64,000 nucleotides of DNA, from assembly GCA_037137375.1 (NCBI GenBank), contig JBAXKJ010000011.1, positions 1 to 64,000 of the forward strand, read 5' to 3'. The first letter of the stretch is position 1; the number at the start of each line of letters is the position of its first letter. Made by a program: the position numbers and the translations under genes. The notes under the pieces are model-generated. The model did no database searches. It saw nothing but the letters and a program-made list of their open reading frames with translations, and was not told the origin of the DNA. Origin of the DNA: CAINVV01 sp037137375. Its GTDB lineage: Bacteria; Bacteroidota; Bacteroidia; Bacteroidales; Prolixibacteraceae. Below are positions 8,776 to 18,007 of this stretch, piece after piece.

Positions 8776-8944
8776 CCCATCAAAATTTTTGTCAAAGGTA
8801 GAAAGAAACTATCAGGAAACAGGAGTAAGCAGCTGAATACCGTCAATTGTAAACCTTTTTGGAGATCAATTTTTCAGCATAAATCTGATTATCTTTATAC
8901 AATGTGAAATCTTTCATTTTACCATGATTTTCGTCGATTAACTT

Positions 8945-11900
8945 ATGCGGGGAAAGATATTTATCATCGCGCTCTCTTGTTTTTTTCTCTCCACGATTTG
9001 TCAGGGATTAACTTTCAGGAAATATGACATGAGCACCGGTCTTTGTCATAATTCGGTCCTGTGTATTACGCAAACCAAAGACGGCCTAATCTGGATAGGT
9101 ACCAGGGATGGACTCTGCCGGTTCAATGGAAATACCTACTCTGTCTTCAAACAGGATTTTGACGATAAAAACAGCATTTCAAACAACTCAATCAATTGCA
9201 TTTTTGAGGCATCCAATGGAGACTTATGGATTGGTACCACCATGGGTCTCAATCGATATTCGAAAGAAAATGGGGTTTTTCAAAAATATTTCATTCAGGC
9301 CGATGGCAAAGGATTATCCCACAACTACATTCGTTCAGTCATCGAAACCCCGGAAGGGAAAATCCTGATAGGTTCGCCTTTCGGGATTGATATTTTTGAT
9401 CCTGTCAGCAATTCATTTGGCAGGCTGCCAATTCCTAAGAGAAAAGATGGTTTGCCCAACAGTATCACATGCTTCTACAAGGATAGCAAAGACCGCATTT
9501 TGGTTGGCCTTCGTTCGGGACTCTGCCTCTATAACCATGAACAACTGGAAAATATTTCAATTTCTAATCGGCTAAAATACAAGATTGACGAATTCGAAGT
9601 AAGGGATATAAAAGAGGATTTGAATGGCCAGTTTTGGTTGGCCACTGAAGAACATGGGGTACTAAACATCGCCATTCATTCAAATGTTGCTGAAATAGCC
9701 AATGTAATTTGCGTGGAAAACAGTAAAATAATTTCCAACCATGTTAGAAAATTATTTCTCAGTAACAAAGAGATTTGGATCGGAACCATGGAGGGATTAA
9801 GTATTCTTGACCGCACCAGTCAAACCTTCTCAAATTTCCAATATGATGCCGAAACACCTGAAGGCATCAGCAACAATTCTATCCGCGACATTTTTGCTGA
9901 TAACCAGGGTGGGATCTGGTTGGCAACCTATGCGGGAGGGATCAATTATTATCACCAGCAGAACAATCTTTTCCCTCATTTTAAAATGAAAACCAAGGAC
10001 AGGAATCTACTTACCTCCAATGTCATATCAGGATTTCTGGAAGAGGAAAATGGAGATCTGTGGTTGGCAACCGAAGGGGGAGGGTTGGTCCTTCAAAAGT
10101 TCCCAGACAAAAAAAATATCCATTTCTTGTTTCAGAGTAATAATAACAGTTTGGTTCATAATAATGTAAAGTCAATTTGCCACGATAAGAAGGGAAATTT
10201 ATGGATTGGGACATTCAACGGACTCAGCTATCTGGATATTCAAACTAACCGTTTTACCAACTTCCAGAATGAACCCGGTAACCACAATTCACTGATGAAT
10301 AATCAGGTTCATTACATTACGGTTGACGATGATAATTTAGCATGGATCGGGATGAATGGTGGAGGAATACAAACCCTGGATTTACCGTCGCATACTTTTA
10401 AAACAGTTACAGCAACCGATGTTAGAAATGTAAATGTGATCCTGGCCGGACGTCATAATAAACTGTGGATTGGCCATCAGGGTGGTTTGAGTTGCATTGA
10501 TAGGAGAACGAGGAAGGAAATTGATCTTACTCCCTTATTGAAACAACTACCCTTAACTGTGCAATATGTTCAAAGTCTGTATGAAGATCACCTTGGTCGA
10601 ATTTGGATCGGGACCCTGGGATATGGCCTTTTCCTGATCCAGGGTGAAAAAATGTATTGGTTCAATGCCGAAAAAGTTCTTCAGAATAATACCATTAATG
10701 CTGTCATGGAAGATGATCTGGGGAAGTTCTGGATTTCCACAAACAAGGGTCTTTTAAAATTGACGATTTCTGATCCGGATAGCAACATCCCTCAGCTAAC
10801 TGTAAAGACTTATACAAAAGACCAGGGCCTGCAAGGATTACAATACATGCCCATGAGTGTGTTTAAAAACAAAAAGGGAGAAATATATTTTGGGGGAGTC
10901 AATGGTTACAACCTGGTAAATGCCGCTGCTATTAATGAAAATGATTTTTTCCCGGCTCTCATGTTAACAGACTTGTTGGTGCGAACAAATAGTAAAGAAG
11001 GAATCATTCATTGGCCGCTTCAAAAGACAAAAAGCAGAAGTAACCCGATAAGGTTAAATTATATGGACCGGGATATCACGGTAGATTTCTGGGGAATCAA
11101 TTACATCAACCCAACCGGCACCTTTTACCGGTACCGGCTGCTTAACCTGGATAATGACTGGATTAATCTGGGAACACAGCATTCGATTAACTTCAATTAC
11201 CTCCCTGCGGGAGCTTATGAATTGCAATTACAATCGACTACGAATCCTGAAAAGTGGGACAAAAATTATGAATCCTTGTCGATTACCATCCTGCCTCCAT
11301 GGTGGATGACAACTTGGGCTTTTGCAGGCTACCTGATACTCCTGATCGTATTATTGACCATCTTTTTCCGCTTATCGAAACGATGGGCCAATTTAACTAA
11401 TCAGTTGGCAATGGAACATTTTCAGCGGGAGAAAGAAGAAGAACTGCACCAGATGAAATTAAAATTCTTTACCGATGTCTCGCATGAATTGCGCACCCCT
11501 TTGACCTTAATCGTTTCTCCGCTTGAGCAAATAATTAAACAGCCAGACCTGAACAGTCGTCTAAGGAACCAATTAACCCTGATTCAACTGAATGGAAGCC
11601 GGATGATGAGATTAATCAATAAGATATTAGATCTCAGGAGATTGGATGCCGGTTTCGACAGATTGCAGGCTGCTTCTGGCGATTTGGTAAAATTTTTGAA
11701 GGAGACCAGTCTTGCCTTTAAGGAAACGGCAAACATTAAGGATATTGATTTTCAATTTGAAACAGAGGAGTCTTTCCTGGAAGTCTTTTTCGATCGGGAC
11801 AAAATGGAAATGATACTTTATAACCTTTTGTCAAATTCCATCAAGAACACGCCAAAGCAGGGCAGCATCCGGCTCAGGCTAAGGAAGACAGAGAACCTTT

Positions 11901-13117
11901 CAGCCCCACCCCGGAGTGTTAATTTCCTGGGAAAGCAGGGTTTCGCTGAAATCACCGTCTCAGACAATGGAAGAGGTATCCCTGCCGATCTGCTCGATCG
12001 TATTTTCGAGAGATTTTTTATATCCGGACAAACGGGAAACCGATATCCCCTGGATTCGGGTGTCGGACTCGAACTGACCAAGAGATTGGTCGAACTTCAC
12101 AAAGGAAAAATTACAGTGGAAAGTCAGGAGAAAACACTTGAAAAGGAAGGCTATTCACGATTTACCGTATTATTGCCCCTTGGCAAAGAACACCTGACAA
12201 AAGAAGAGATAATAGTTGGATTCAAAAACAGCGAGGATTCAACCATCTATCCATTGTCCATGCTTTCCAATGAGTTCTTCGATGAGACCCGCGTCCTGAC
12301 TGAAGAGGTGGAACAACCTGAAAATATTTCAACCAATGAAGAGGAAATCAGAATCCTGATCGTAGAAGATAACACGGAAGTAAGGAATTTCATCGTGAGT
12401 CTGTTTTCTGGTAAATATAAAGTTGACGAAGCAGCGAACGGGAAAACAGGTTTGGAAAAGGCTATAGAAGTTGTGCCGGATTTGATTATTTGTGACATCA
12501 TGATGCCTGAAATGGATGGAATCGAACTCTGCAAAAGAATCAAAACGGACATCCGGACCAGTCATATTCCTGTGATCTTACTCACTGCCAGAACCGCCAT
12601 CACCTTTAAATACGAAGGACTGGAAACGGGGGCGGATGACTATATTACCAAACCTTTCAGCGCTGAATACTTACAGCTTCGGGTTCAGAATCTTATTCGT
12701 CAACGTGTGACACTTCGAAATCATTTTGCCTATGAGATGATTTGTGATCCCGCAAAAATATCGGTCACCTCAGTCGACGAAAAATTGTTGAAAAAAGCCG
12801 TTGAATATATCGGAGAACACATGTCTGATGCATCATTGAGTGTCGAAAGTCTGAGCAGTGAATTGGGGTTGAGCAGGGTTCATCTCTATCGTAAAATTAA
12901 GGCGTTGACCAATTTGACTGCAGTAGAATTTATCCGGAGCATCAGATTAAAAAGAGCAGGAGCCTTGCTTCAGGAGAATAAATTAAATGTCAACGAAGTC
13001 AGGGCATTGGTTGGATTTGACGATATGGACTATTTTCGAAATTGCTTCAGGCAACAATATGGAACCTCCCCATCCGAATACGCTAAAAAATTCAGAAACG
13101 AAACGAACGTGGGCTAA
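8945..13117 (+). CDS. Hybrid two-component system regulator (HTCS) of PUL 1
   Basis: A 1390-residue fusion of sensor, kinase, receiver and activator in one inner-membrane protein. A signal/anchor occupies residues 1-23. Two periplasmic beta-propellers (about 25-690) are made of repeated WIGT-type reg_prop blades, followed by a Y_Y_Y domain (about 710-785) and one membrane helix (about 788-812). The histidine kinase carries DVSHELRTPL with His847, the N-box LYNLLSNSIKNTP and the G1 box DNGRGIP. The receiver has phospho-acceptor Asp1184 (CDIMMPEMDG), and an AraC helix-turn-helix ends the protein (about 1285-1385). The G2 box reads SGVGLEL instead of the usual GTGIGLSL. It should sense a glycan fragment in the periplasm and activate the susC operon that begins 257 bp downstream. 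Confidence 0.93.
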   Translation: MRGKIFIIALSCFFLSTICQGLTFRKYDMSTGLCHNSVLCITQTKDGLIWIGTRDGLCRFNGNTYSVFKQDFDDKNSISNNSINCIFEASNGDLWIGTTMGLNRYSKENGVFQKYFIQADGKGLSHNYIRSVIETPEGKILIGSPFGIDIFDPVSNSFGRLPIPKRKDGLPNSITCFYKDSKDRILVGLRSGLCLYNHEQLENISISNRLKYKIDEFEVRDIKEDLNGQFWLATEEHGVLNIAIHSNVAEIANVICVENSKIISNHVRKLFLSNKEIWIGTMEGLSILDRTSQTFSNFQYDAETPEGISNNSIRDIFADNQGGIWLATYAGGINYYHQQNNLFPHFKMKTKDRNLLTSNVISGFLEEENGDLWLATEGGGLVLQKFPDKKNIHFLFQSNNNSLVHNNVKSICHDKKGNLWIGTFNGLSYLDIQTNRFTNFQNEPGNHNSLMNNQVHYITVDDDNLAWIGMNGGGIQTLDLPSHTFKTVTATDVRNVNVILAGRHNKLWIGHQGGLSCIDRRTRKEIDLTPLLKQLPLTVQYVQSLYEDHLGRIWIGTLGYGLFLIQGEKMYWFNAEKVLQNNTINAVMEDDLGKFWISTNKGLLKLTISDPDSNIPQLTVKTYTKDQGLQGLQYMPMSVFKNKKGEIYFGGVNGYNLVNAAAINENDFFPALMLTDLLVRTNSKEGIIHWPLQKTKSRSNPIRLNYMDRDITVDFWGINYINPTGTFYRYRLLNLDNDWINLGTQHSINFNYLPAGAYELQLQSTTNPEKWDKNYESLSITILPPWWMTTWAFAGYLILLIVLLTIFFRLSKRWANLTNQLAMEHFQREKEEELHQMKLKFFTDVSHELRTPLTLIVSPLEQIIKQPDLNSRLRNQLTLIQLNGSRMMRLINKILDLRRLDAGFDRLQAASGDLVKFLKETSLAFKETANIKDIDFQFETEESFLEVFFDRDKMEMILYNLLSNSIKNTPKQGSIRLRLRKTENLSAPPRSVNFLGKQGFAEITVSDNGRGIPADLLDRIFERFFISGQTGNRYPLDSGVGLELTKRLVELHKGKITVESQEKTLEKEGYSRFTVLLPLGKEHLTKEEIIVGFKNSEDSTIYPLSMLSNEFFDETRVLTEEVEQPENISTNEEEIRILIVEDNTEVRNFIVSLFSGKYKVDEAANGKTGLEKAIEVVPDLIICDIMMPEMDGIELCKRIKTDIRTSHIPVILLTARTAITFKYEGLETGADDYITKPFSAEYLQLRVQNLIRQRVTLRNHFAYEMICDPAKISVTSVDEKLLKKAVEYIGEHMSDASLSVESLSSELGLSRVHLYRKIKALTNLTAVEFIRSIRLKRAGALLQENKLNVNEVRALVGFDDMDYFRNCFRQQYGTSPSEYAKKFRNETNVG

Positions 13118-13118
13118 G

Positions 13119-13168
13119 TGTTACATTTGACGGGTATATTTGTAACAACTTTATTCCGATTTGTAACA
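13119..13168 (+). promoter_or_regulatory. Candidate HTCS operator: direct repeat ATTTGTAACA x2 with 21-bp period
   Basis: Between the HTCS stop and susC, ATTTGTAACA occurs at 13138-13147 and again at 13159-13168, exactly 21 bp apart (two helical turns). The core TGTAACA also occurs inverted as TGTTACA at 13119-13125. Such spacing suits a dimeric AraC-type activator contacting one face of the helix. A promoter-like TACCTTTA lies 54 bp further on. I infer this is the binding site of the HTCS encoded just upstream. Confidence 0.45.
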
Positions 13169-13221
13169 TCTGCCCTCCTTTTCTGATACACTTCATTCTC
13201 CTATCCTGAGTTCACCTTTCC

Positions 13222-13229
13222 TACCTTTA
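13222..13229 (+). promoter_or_regulatory. Putative -7 element (TACCTTTA) of the PUL 1 susCD operon
   Basis: TACCTTTA is close to the Bacteroidota TAnnTTTG -7 element. It lies downstream of the candidate HTCS operator and 146 bp upstream of susC. A transcript from here would include the 34-codon small reading frame at 13256-13360. No -33 TTTG is present, as expected for an activator-dependent promoter. Confidence 0.35.
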
Positions 13230-13255
13230 TGGAACCAAACTCAGGCTTTAAAATT

Positions 13256-13360
13256 ATGGAGAGAAACAGAAAAATAATCTTACTTCAACTAGCCTTTATC
13301 ACGATTGTCATCTTGCTCCTCGGCATCTTTCTAATCAACATAATTATTCATTTTAATTAA
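13256..13360 (+). CDS. Possible 34-aa single-pass membrane peptide before susC
   Basis: An ATG at 13256 opens a 34-codon frame ending in TAA at 13360, 14 bp before the susC start. The peptide begins with MERNRK. A hydrophobic run of about 22 residues follows (LLQLAFITIVILLLGIFLIN), and it ends IIIHFN. This layout, a short basic N-terminus and one membrane helix, is that of a real small membrane protein. I do not recognise it. It could be a functional peptide, a translated leader that influences susC, or chance in an AT-rich leader. Confidence 0.4.
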   Translation: MERNRKIILLQLAFITIVILLLGIFLINIIIHFN

Positions 13361-13374
13361 TCAAATTAAACAGT

Positions 13375-16300
13375 ATGAAGCAAAAACTAGTATTGAAAAA
13401 AATTGGATTGTTTATACTCTTGGTTTTTGGGGGGATAAGCAGTTTTGCACAACTCAAAACCATTACCGGCAGGGTCTCTGAGATCAATAGCGGAACGCTT
13501 CCTGGGGTCACGGTATTTGCGAAGGGATCAACGAAAGGTACCATAACTGATGTGAATGGGAACTATACTTTATCAGTAAGTTCGGACGTGAAAACCCTTG
13601 TTTTCTCTTTCGTGGGTATGAAAACAGAAGAGGTACCAATTGGAACTTCATCCAACATCAATGTTGTATTGAAACCTGATGTCGTCAATGTAGATGAAGT
13701 CGTTGTTGTTGGTTACGGGACACAAAAAAGAAGTGGAATTTCCGGCGCCGTTGCAACGGTTAAAACGAAAGACCTGGTAGCCCAGCCTACATCCGACTTA
13801 CAAGGGATGTTGAAGGGTAAAGTGCCCGGCTTGTATGTGACCTTGAATGATGCCCGGCCGGGTGGAAGCTCAAATGTTTTGTTGAGGGGAGTCAAATCCC
13901 TGAAGGGCGGAAATTCGCCTTTATATGTAGTGGATGGAGTAGCGATATCGAATATTAATGAAATAAATATCAATGATGTCGAAAGTATATCCGTTCTGAA
14001 AGATGCTGCTTCCCAGTCAATTTATGGTGCACGTGCTTCTAACGGGGTTATTCTGATAACGACCCTTAAAGGTTCGAACACCAGCAATAAGGTAAAGGTA
14101 GCTTTCCAGTCTTATTATAGTATTCAGAATGTAGATCCTAATTTCACTATATTCTCCCCTGAAGAATACATTCAAATCAGACGGGAAGCTTACAGAGGCG
14201 ATCTCTCTAACGCCACAAATGGTTGGAAAGGGAGTTATCCAAATGATGATCAGATGTTTACACCAAACGAACTGACAAGTATAAAAAATAAGGAATATGT
14301 AAATTGGACAGACTATGCTTTCAACAAGGATGTCCCGCTGATGAAAAATGACATTTCATTGTCCGGTGGAAACAGCAACACACAATATTCAGGTTCACTT
14401 GGTTATTTAAATCAGAAAGGGATCAGGACCGGATCGGATCTGCTCCGTTATTCCGGCAAATTATCCCTCGATCAAAAAATTTCCAACATCTTTAAAATTG
14501 GAATGTCGGCCTATTACACGACCTACACGCAACAACAGGAAACGAACTCCTGGCAGGATTTCCTCACATTTACGCCAATTGCCAAACTTTATGATGCCAA
14601 TGGTGAACTCATACTTTATCCGACAGGTGATGGAAAATCTGTTAACCCTTTGTACTACGACAAAACCAGAAATTACAGCTACAAAGCTGAGCGAATTATT
14701 CTCAGCGGATATCTGGAGATAACGCCTTCATTTCTCCCGGGATTGAAGTATAAACTCAATGCAAGCATGAACAGCCGTCACCGCGAGACGGACTATTTCA
14801 GGTCATTTGAGGATCCGGGTGTATTGGGCAAAGGTTACGCCAGCGCGGCTTTTTATGACACACGGGAATATCTGCTCGAGAATATTCTTACTTATGGGAA
14901 GGAATTCGATGCCAAACATAAATTTGATGTTACGCTCATGCAAGGTATCGAACCAAGGAAAAATACTTCAACAACCAGCACAGCCACCCAGTTGGGGAAT
15001 GACTTTTTTGGAATCAACAGTTTGGATTCATACATCGCATCCGAGGTGGCCAGGGGGCAGGATGAACGCAAAATGATTTCCTATATGGGAAGGGCCAATT
15101 ACAGTTTTAAGGACAAGTACTTCTTTAATTGCGCCATGCGTATTGATGGATCCTCCGTATTTGGGGCCAATAATAAATGGGGTCATTTCCCTTCCGCCTC
15201 CCTTGCCTGGAACCTGCAGAAAGAGAATTTTATGACATCCGTTAACTGGCTCAATGAATCTAAAATCAGATTGAGCTACGGCCAAATCGGGAACCAGGCA
15301 ATCTCGCCTTATGGTAGTCTGGCCACAGCCGATAATTATTTCTATGTTACCGGCACGACGCCAGTTGTAGGTTACCTTCCGGGGACATCCCTTCCCAATC
15401 CGGATTTGAAATGGGAAACAACCACGACCGCAAATATTGGACTCGATCTGGCTTTCTTCAAAAACAGATTGTCTGCAACGATGGATTTTTACCAATCAAA
15501 TACAACGGACTTATTGGTAGATCGTAAAGTTCCAACTGTATTGGGTTATTCCACTATTCCTACCAATTTAGGGGAGATTCAAAACAAAGGTGTTGAAATA
15601 TCTTTGACGGGATATATTGTATCGAAAAAAGATTTTGCCTGGTCAGTTTCAACTAATTTCTCTGCGAATAGAAACAAGCTATTAAAAGGCGTATTACAGG
15701 ATCCTGTTACAGGTGGGTACATCGACGATCTGTCCAATAATTGGTTTATTGGACAACCGGTCAATGTCTATTATGACCAGAAGTTTGCCGGGATATGGCA
15801 ATTAACGGATGATATTGCTCATTCCCCTCAGCCAAATGCCAGACCTGGTGATGTGAGAGTGGAGGATATTAATAAAGACGGGGTCATTAACTCAGACGAC
15901 CGGGTTATTATCAAAAGGGATCCAAAATGGTTGGGCTCAATCACCAATAATCTATCGTACAAAGGGATTGAATTTAGCGCTGAATTTTACACTGTTCAGG
16001 GTGTCGTAAGCCAAAATCCTTTTATGCAGGAGTATAATTACGGCGGAAGACTGGATGGCGTGCTGAATGGAATTAAGCGCGACTACTGGACACCTGAGAA
16101 TCCTTCAACTACCATGTTCAGACCTCACCAGACCAATTATTCAGACTACAGGGGAACGATTGCCTACAAGGATGCCTCCTATATCAGACTTAGGAATATA
16201 TCATTATCCTATAACCTTCCCAAGAAATGGATAGAACACTTGAGTATGTCGAAGGTTCGGGTATATATTTCGGGCGACAACGTATGGACAAAAACAGACT

Positions 16301-16383
16301 TCTTGTCATATAGCCCGGAAGCACTGGCTAACAGCTATCCTGAAACGAAGAATTATACATTCGGAGTCAATATAAACTTCTAA
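13375..16383 (+). CDS. SusC-like TonB-dependent outer membrane glycan transporter (PUL 1)
   Basis: A 1002-residue SusC/RagA-type porin that imports oligosaccharides across the outer membrane with energy from TonB. It has a signal peptide (1-25, ending SSFA-Q), a carboxypeptidase-regulatory-like beta domain (about 30-110, ITGRV...GVTVFAKGSTKGTITDVNGNY), a TonB-box region (VDEVVVVGYGTQKRSGISGAVATV), a plug (VPGLYV, LLRGVKSLKGGNSPLYVVDGVAI, YGARASNGVILI) and a C-terminal 22-strand barrel ending in Phe (FGVNINF). SusD follows after 10 bp, so the two form the usual complex. The glycan specificity cannot be read from this sequence. Confidence 0.95.
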   Translation: MKQKLVLKKIGLFILLVFGGISSFAQLKTITGRVSEINSGTLPGVTVFAKGSTKGTITDVNGNYTLSVSSDVKTLVFSFVGMKTEEVPIGTSSNINVVLKPDVVNVDEVVVVGYGTQKRSGISGAVATVKTKDLVAQPTSDLQGMLKGKVPGLYVTLNDARPGGSSNVLLRGVKSLKGGNSPLYVVDGVAISNINEININDVESISVLKDAASQSIYGARASNGVILITTLKGSNTSNKVKVAFQSYYSIQNVDPNFTIFSPEEYIQIRREAYRGDLSNATNGWKGSYPNDDQMFTPNELTSIKNKEYVNWTDYAFNKDVPLMKNDISLSGGNSNTQYSGSLGYLNQKGIRTGSDLLRYSGKLSLDQKISNIFKIGMSAYYTTYTQQQETNSWQDFLTFTPIAKLYDANGELILYPTGDGKSVNPLYYDKTRNYSYKAERIILSGYLEITPSFLPGLKYKLNASMNSRHRETDYFRSFEDPGVLGKGYASAAFYDTREYLLENILTYGKEFDAKHKFDVTLMQGIEPRKNTSTTSTATQLGNDFFGINSLDSYIASEVARGQDERKMISYMGRANYSFKDKYFFNCAMRIDGSSVFGANNKWGHFPSASLAWNLQKENFMTSVNWLNESKIRLSYGQIGNQAISPYGSLATADNYFYVTGTTPVVGYLPGTSLPNPDLKWETTTTANIGLDLAFFKNRLSATMDFYQSNTTDLLVDRKVPTVLGYSTIPTNLGEIQNKGVEISLTGYIVSKKDFAWSVSTNFSANRNKLLKGVLQDPVTGGYIDDLSNNWFIGQPVNVYYDQKFAGIWQLTDDIAHSPQPNARPGDVRVEDINKDGVINSDDRVIIKRDPKWLGSITNNLSYKGIEFSAEFYTVQGVVSQNPFMQEYNYGGRLDGVLNGIKRDYWTPENPSTTMFRPHQTNYSDYRGTIAYKDASYIRLRNISLSYNLPKKWIEHLSMSKVRVYISGDNVWTKTDFLSYSPEALANSYPETKNYTFGVNINF

Positions 16384-16393
16384 ATTTCTAAAA

Positions 16394-18007
16394 ATGAAAG
16401 TACATTCTATTCAAAATAAGATCTATATTTTCTTACTCCTGTCAGGATTTTTCTTTTCAGGATGCGAAAATTACCTTGTTGAAAAAAATCCTTCAGCAGT
16501 TACGACTGATTTTCTCTACACTACTCCGGATGGATTGAAATCAGCTGTAAGCGGACTTTACGCCATAGAAAGGGCCCAGGTAAACGAAAATGAATCCAGC
16601 AACTTTGCAAACATCATTGGAGATGGTGGTACAGACATCGACTTTAACCGCGCGTCCGCTCCCGACATCTCCCGTTACCGTACAGATATTGACCTAACAA
16701 CCCAGGCAACTATTCGTAGCTGGTGGCAAAAATGGTACAGGATTATTGAACGTTCGAACAGCATCATCTCCTTTGGAGAAGCGCTGACCGTCACGGACAA
16801 GGAGAAATTCGCTATTCTGCGCGAAGCCTATGTTTATCGGGCTTATGCCTATTTTTGGCTGGTTCGGAAATTCGATAACATTTGGTTGAATACAGATCCC
16901 ACGACCTACCAGAACATCGATGGCAGAAAATTTGCAGCAGCAAGCCAGACAGATGTTTACAAGCAAATAATTGCCGATTTGGACAAGGCGATCTCTTATT
17001 ATGGAACCGACTGGTCTGTCGTACCCGGAAGATTCAACCAGGGTGTTGCCCGCCTTCTGAGGGCAGATGTTGCTCTTTGGCTCAAAGATTACCAAACTGC
17101 TGCCACTCAGTCAGAAAAAATCATCAATGAAGGACCATTTGTCCTGGAGAGTCCGGATAAAATCTTCCTTCAGGATCGGAAAAACAACACCAAAGAATCC
17201 ATGTACGTGATGCAATTTGATGAAGTTGCTTCAGGAGGAGGTCCTTCGCACCGTCTTCCTTTGGTATTCACCGCTCAATACCGTTCCGTTCCGGGATGCA
17301 TAACTGCAACAGCCTTTGGTGGTTATGGCTGGGCCCGTATTTTCCCAAATCCTTATCTCATCAGTCTTTATGATTCAAAAAATGACAAACGGTGGAATGC
17401 ATGGTGGCAACATTATTATACCTATAACGATCCAGCTTACGATTTCAGCAAATTGAAATACAAGATGGGAGATACGTTAAAACTGGGTGATAATAGTACG
17501 TTGACCGGCAGCAATTACTACAACAACGCCAACATTTCATGTAAGAAATACTGGGATTGGGTAAAACTTCCGCTGGTGACGACCTCCTACAATAATATTT
17601 ACATCTACAGATATCCGTATGTGCTTCTCATGGCTTCGGAAGCCTATATGCGTCTCGGTGATAATACCAAGGCTCTTCTGTACATCAACAAGATAAGGTC
17701 CAGTCGGTTGCTTGCAGGTACGACTCAGCTCTTAACCACCATCAATGAGAATACCTTGCTGGATGAATCTGCCCGCGAAATGGCCTTTGAGGGACATCGG
17801 TGGTTTATGCTAAAGAGGCTTGGAAAATTGGTCGAAAGAGTTCAACTGTATGGAGGAGTCTTGACCTTCAGGGGCGTAGCTTCCCCGAATCCGTTGTACT
17901 ATTCCTGCCGTACCAACATTAAGGATTACCATGTACGATGGCCGATACCTCAGGCTGAGCGTGATGCGATGGGAGGATTCCCGCAAAATCCGGGGTATGC
18001 TCAGTAG
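16394..18007 (+). CDS. SusD-like outer-membrane glycan-binding lipoprotein (PUL 1)
   Basis: A 537-residue SusD/RagB lipoprotein. The lipobox Cys follows a hydrophobic signal (FFFSGC, Cys about residue 24). The SusD N-terminal region is seen in PSAVTTDFLYTTPDGLKSAVSGLYA, tetratricopeptide-like helices in EAYVYRAYAYFWLVRKF and GVARLLRADVALWLKDY, and the C-terminal family signature in LDESAREMAFEGHRWFMLKRLGKL followed by PIPQAERDA. It caps the SusC barrel and binds glycan at the cell surface. The next gene's likely ATG (17997) overlaps its last 11 bp, so translation of the two is probably coupled. Confidence 0.94.
   Translation: MKVHSIQNKIYIFLLLSGFFFSGCENYLVEKNPSAVTTDFLYTTPDGLKSAVSGLYAIERAQVNENESSNFANIIGDGGTDIDFNRASAPDISRYRTDIDLTTQATIRSWWQKWYRIIERSNSIISFGEALTVTDKEKFAILREAYVYRAYAYFWLVRKFDNIWLNTDPTTYQNIDGRKFAAASQTDVYKQIIADLDKAISYYGTDWSVVPGRFNQGVARLLRADVALWLKDYQTAATQSEKIINEGPFVLESPDKIFLQDRKNNTKESMYVMQFDEVASGGGPSHRLPLVFTAQYRSVPGCITATAFGGYGWARIFPNPYLISLYDSKNDKRWNAWWQHYYTYNDPAYDFSKLKYKMGDTLKLGDNSTLTGSNYYNNANISCKKYWDWVKLPLVTTSYNNIYIYRYPYVLLMASEAYMRLGDNTKALLYINKIRSSRLLAGTTQLLTTINENTLLDESAREMAFEGHRWFMLKRLGKLVERVQLYGGVLTFRGVASPNPLYYSCRTNIKDYHVRWPIPQAERDAMGGFPQNPGYAQ

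Noticed and set aside
17931..17996. First possible ATG of the agarase-like lipoprotein at 17931
   Set aside because: It lies 77 bp inside susD and adds a charged stretch before the signal peptide; the ATG at 17997 is closer to the family layout, although still not ideal.
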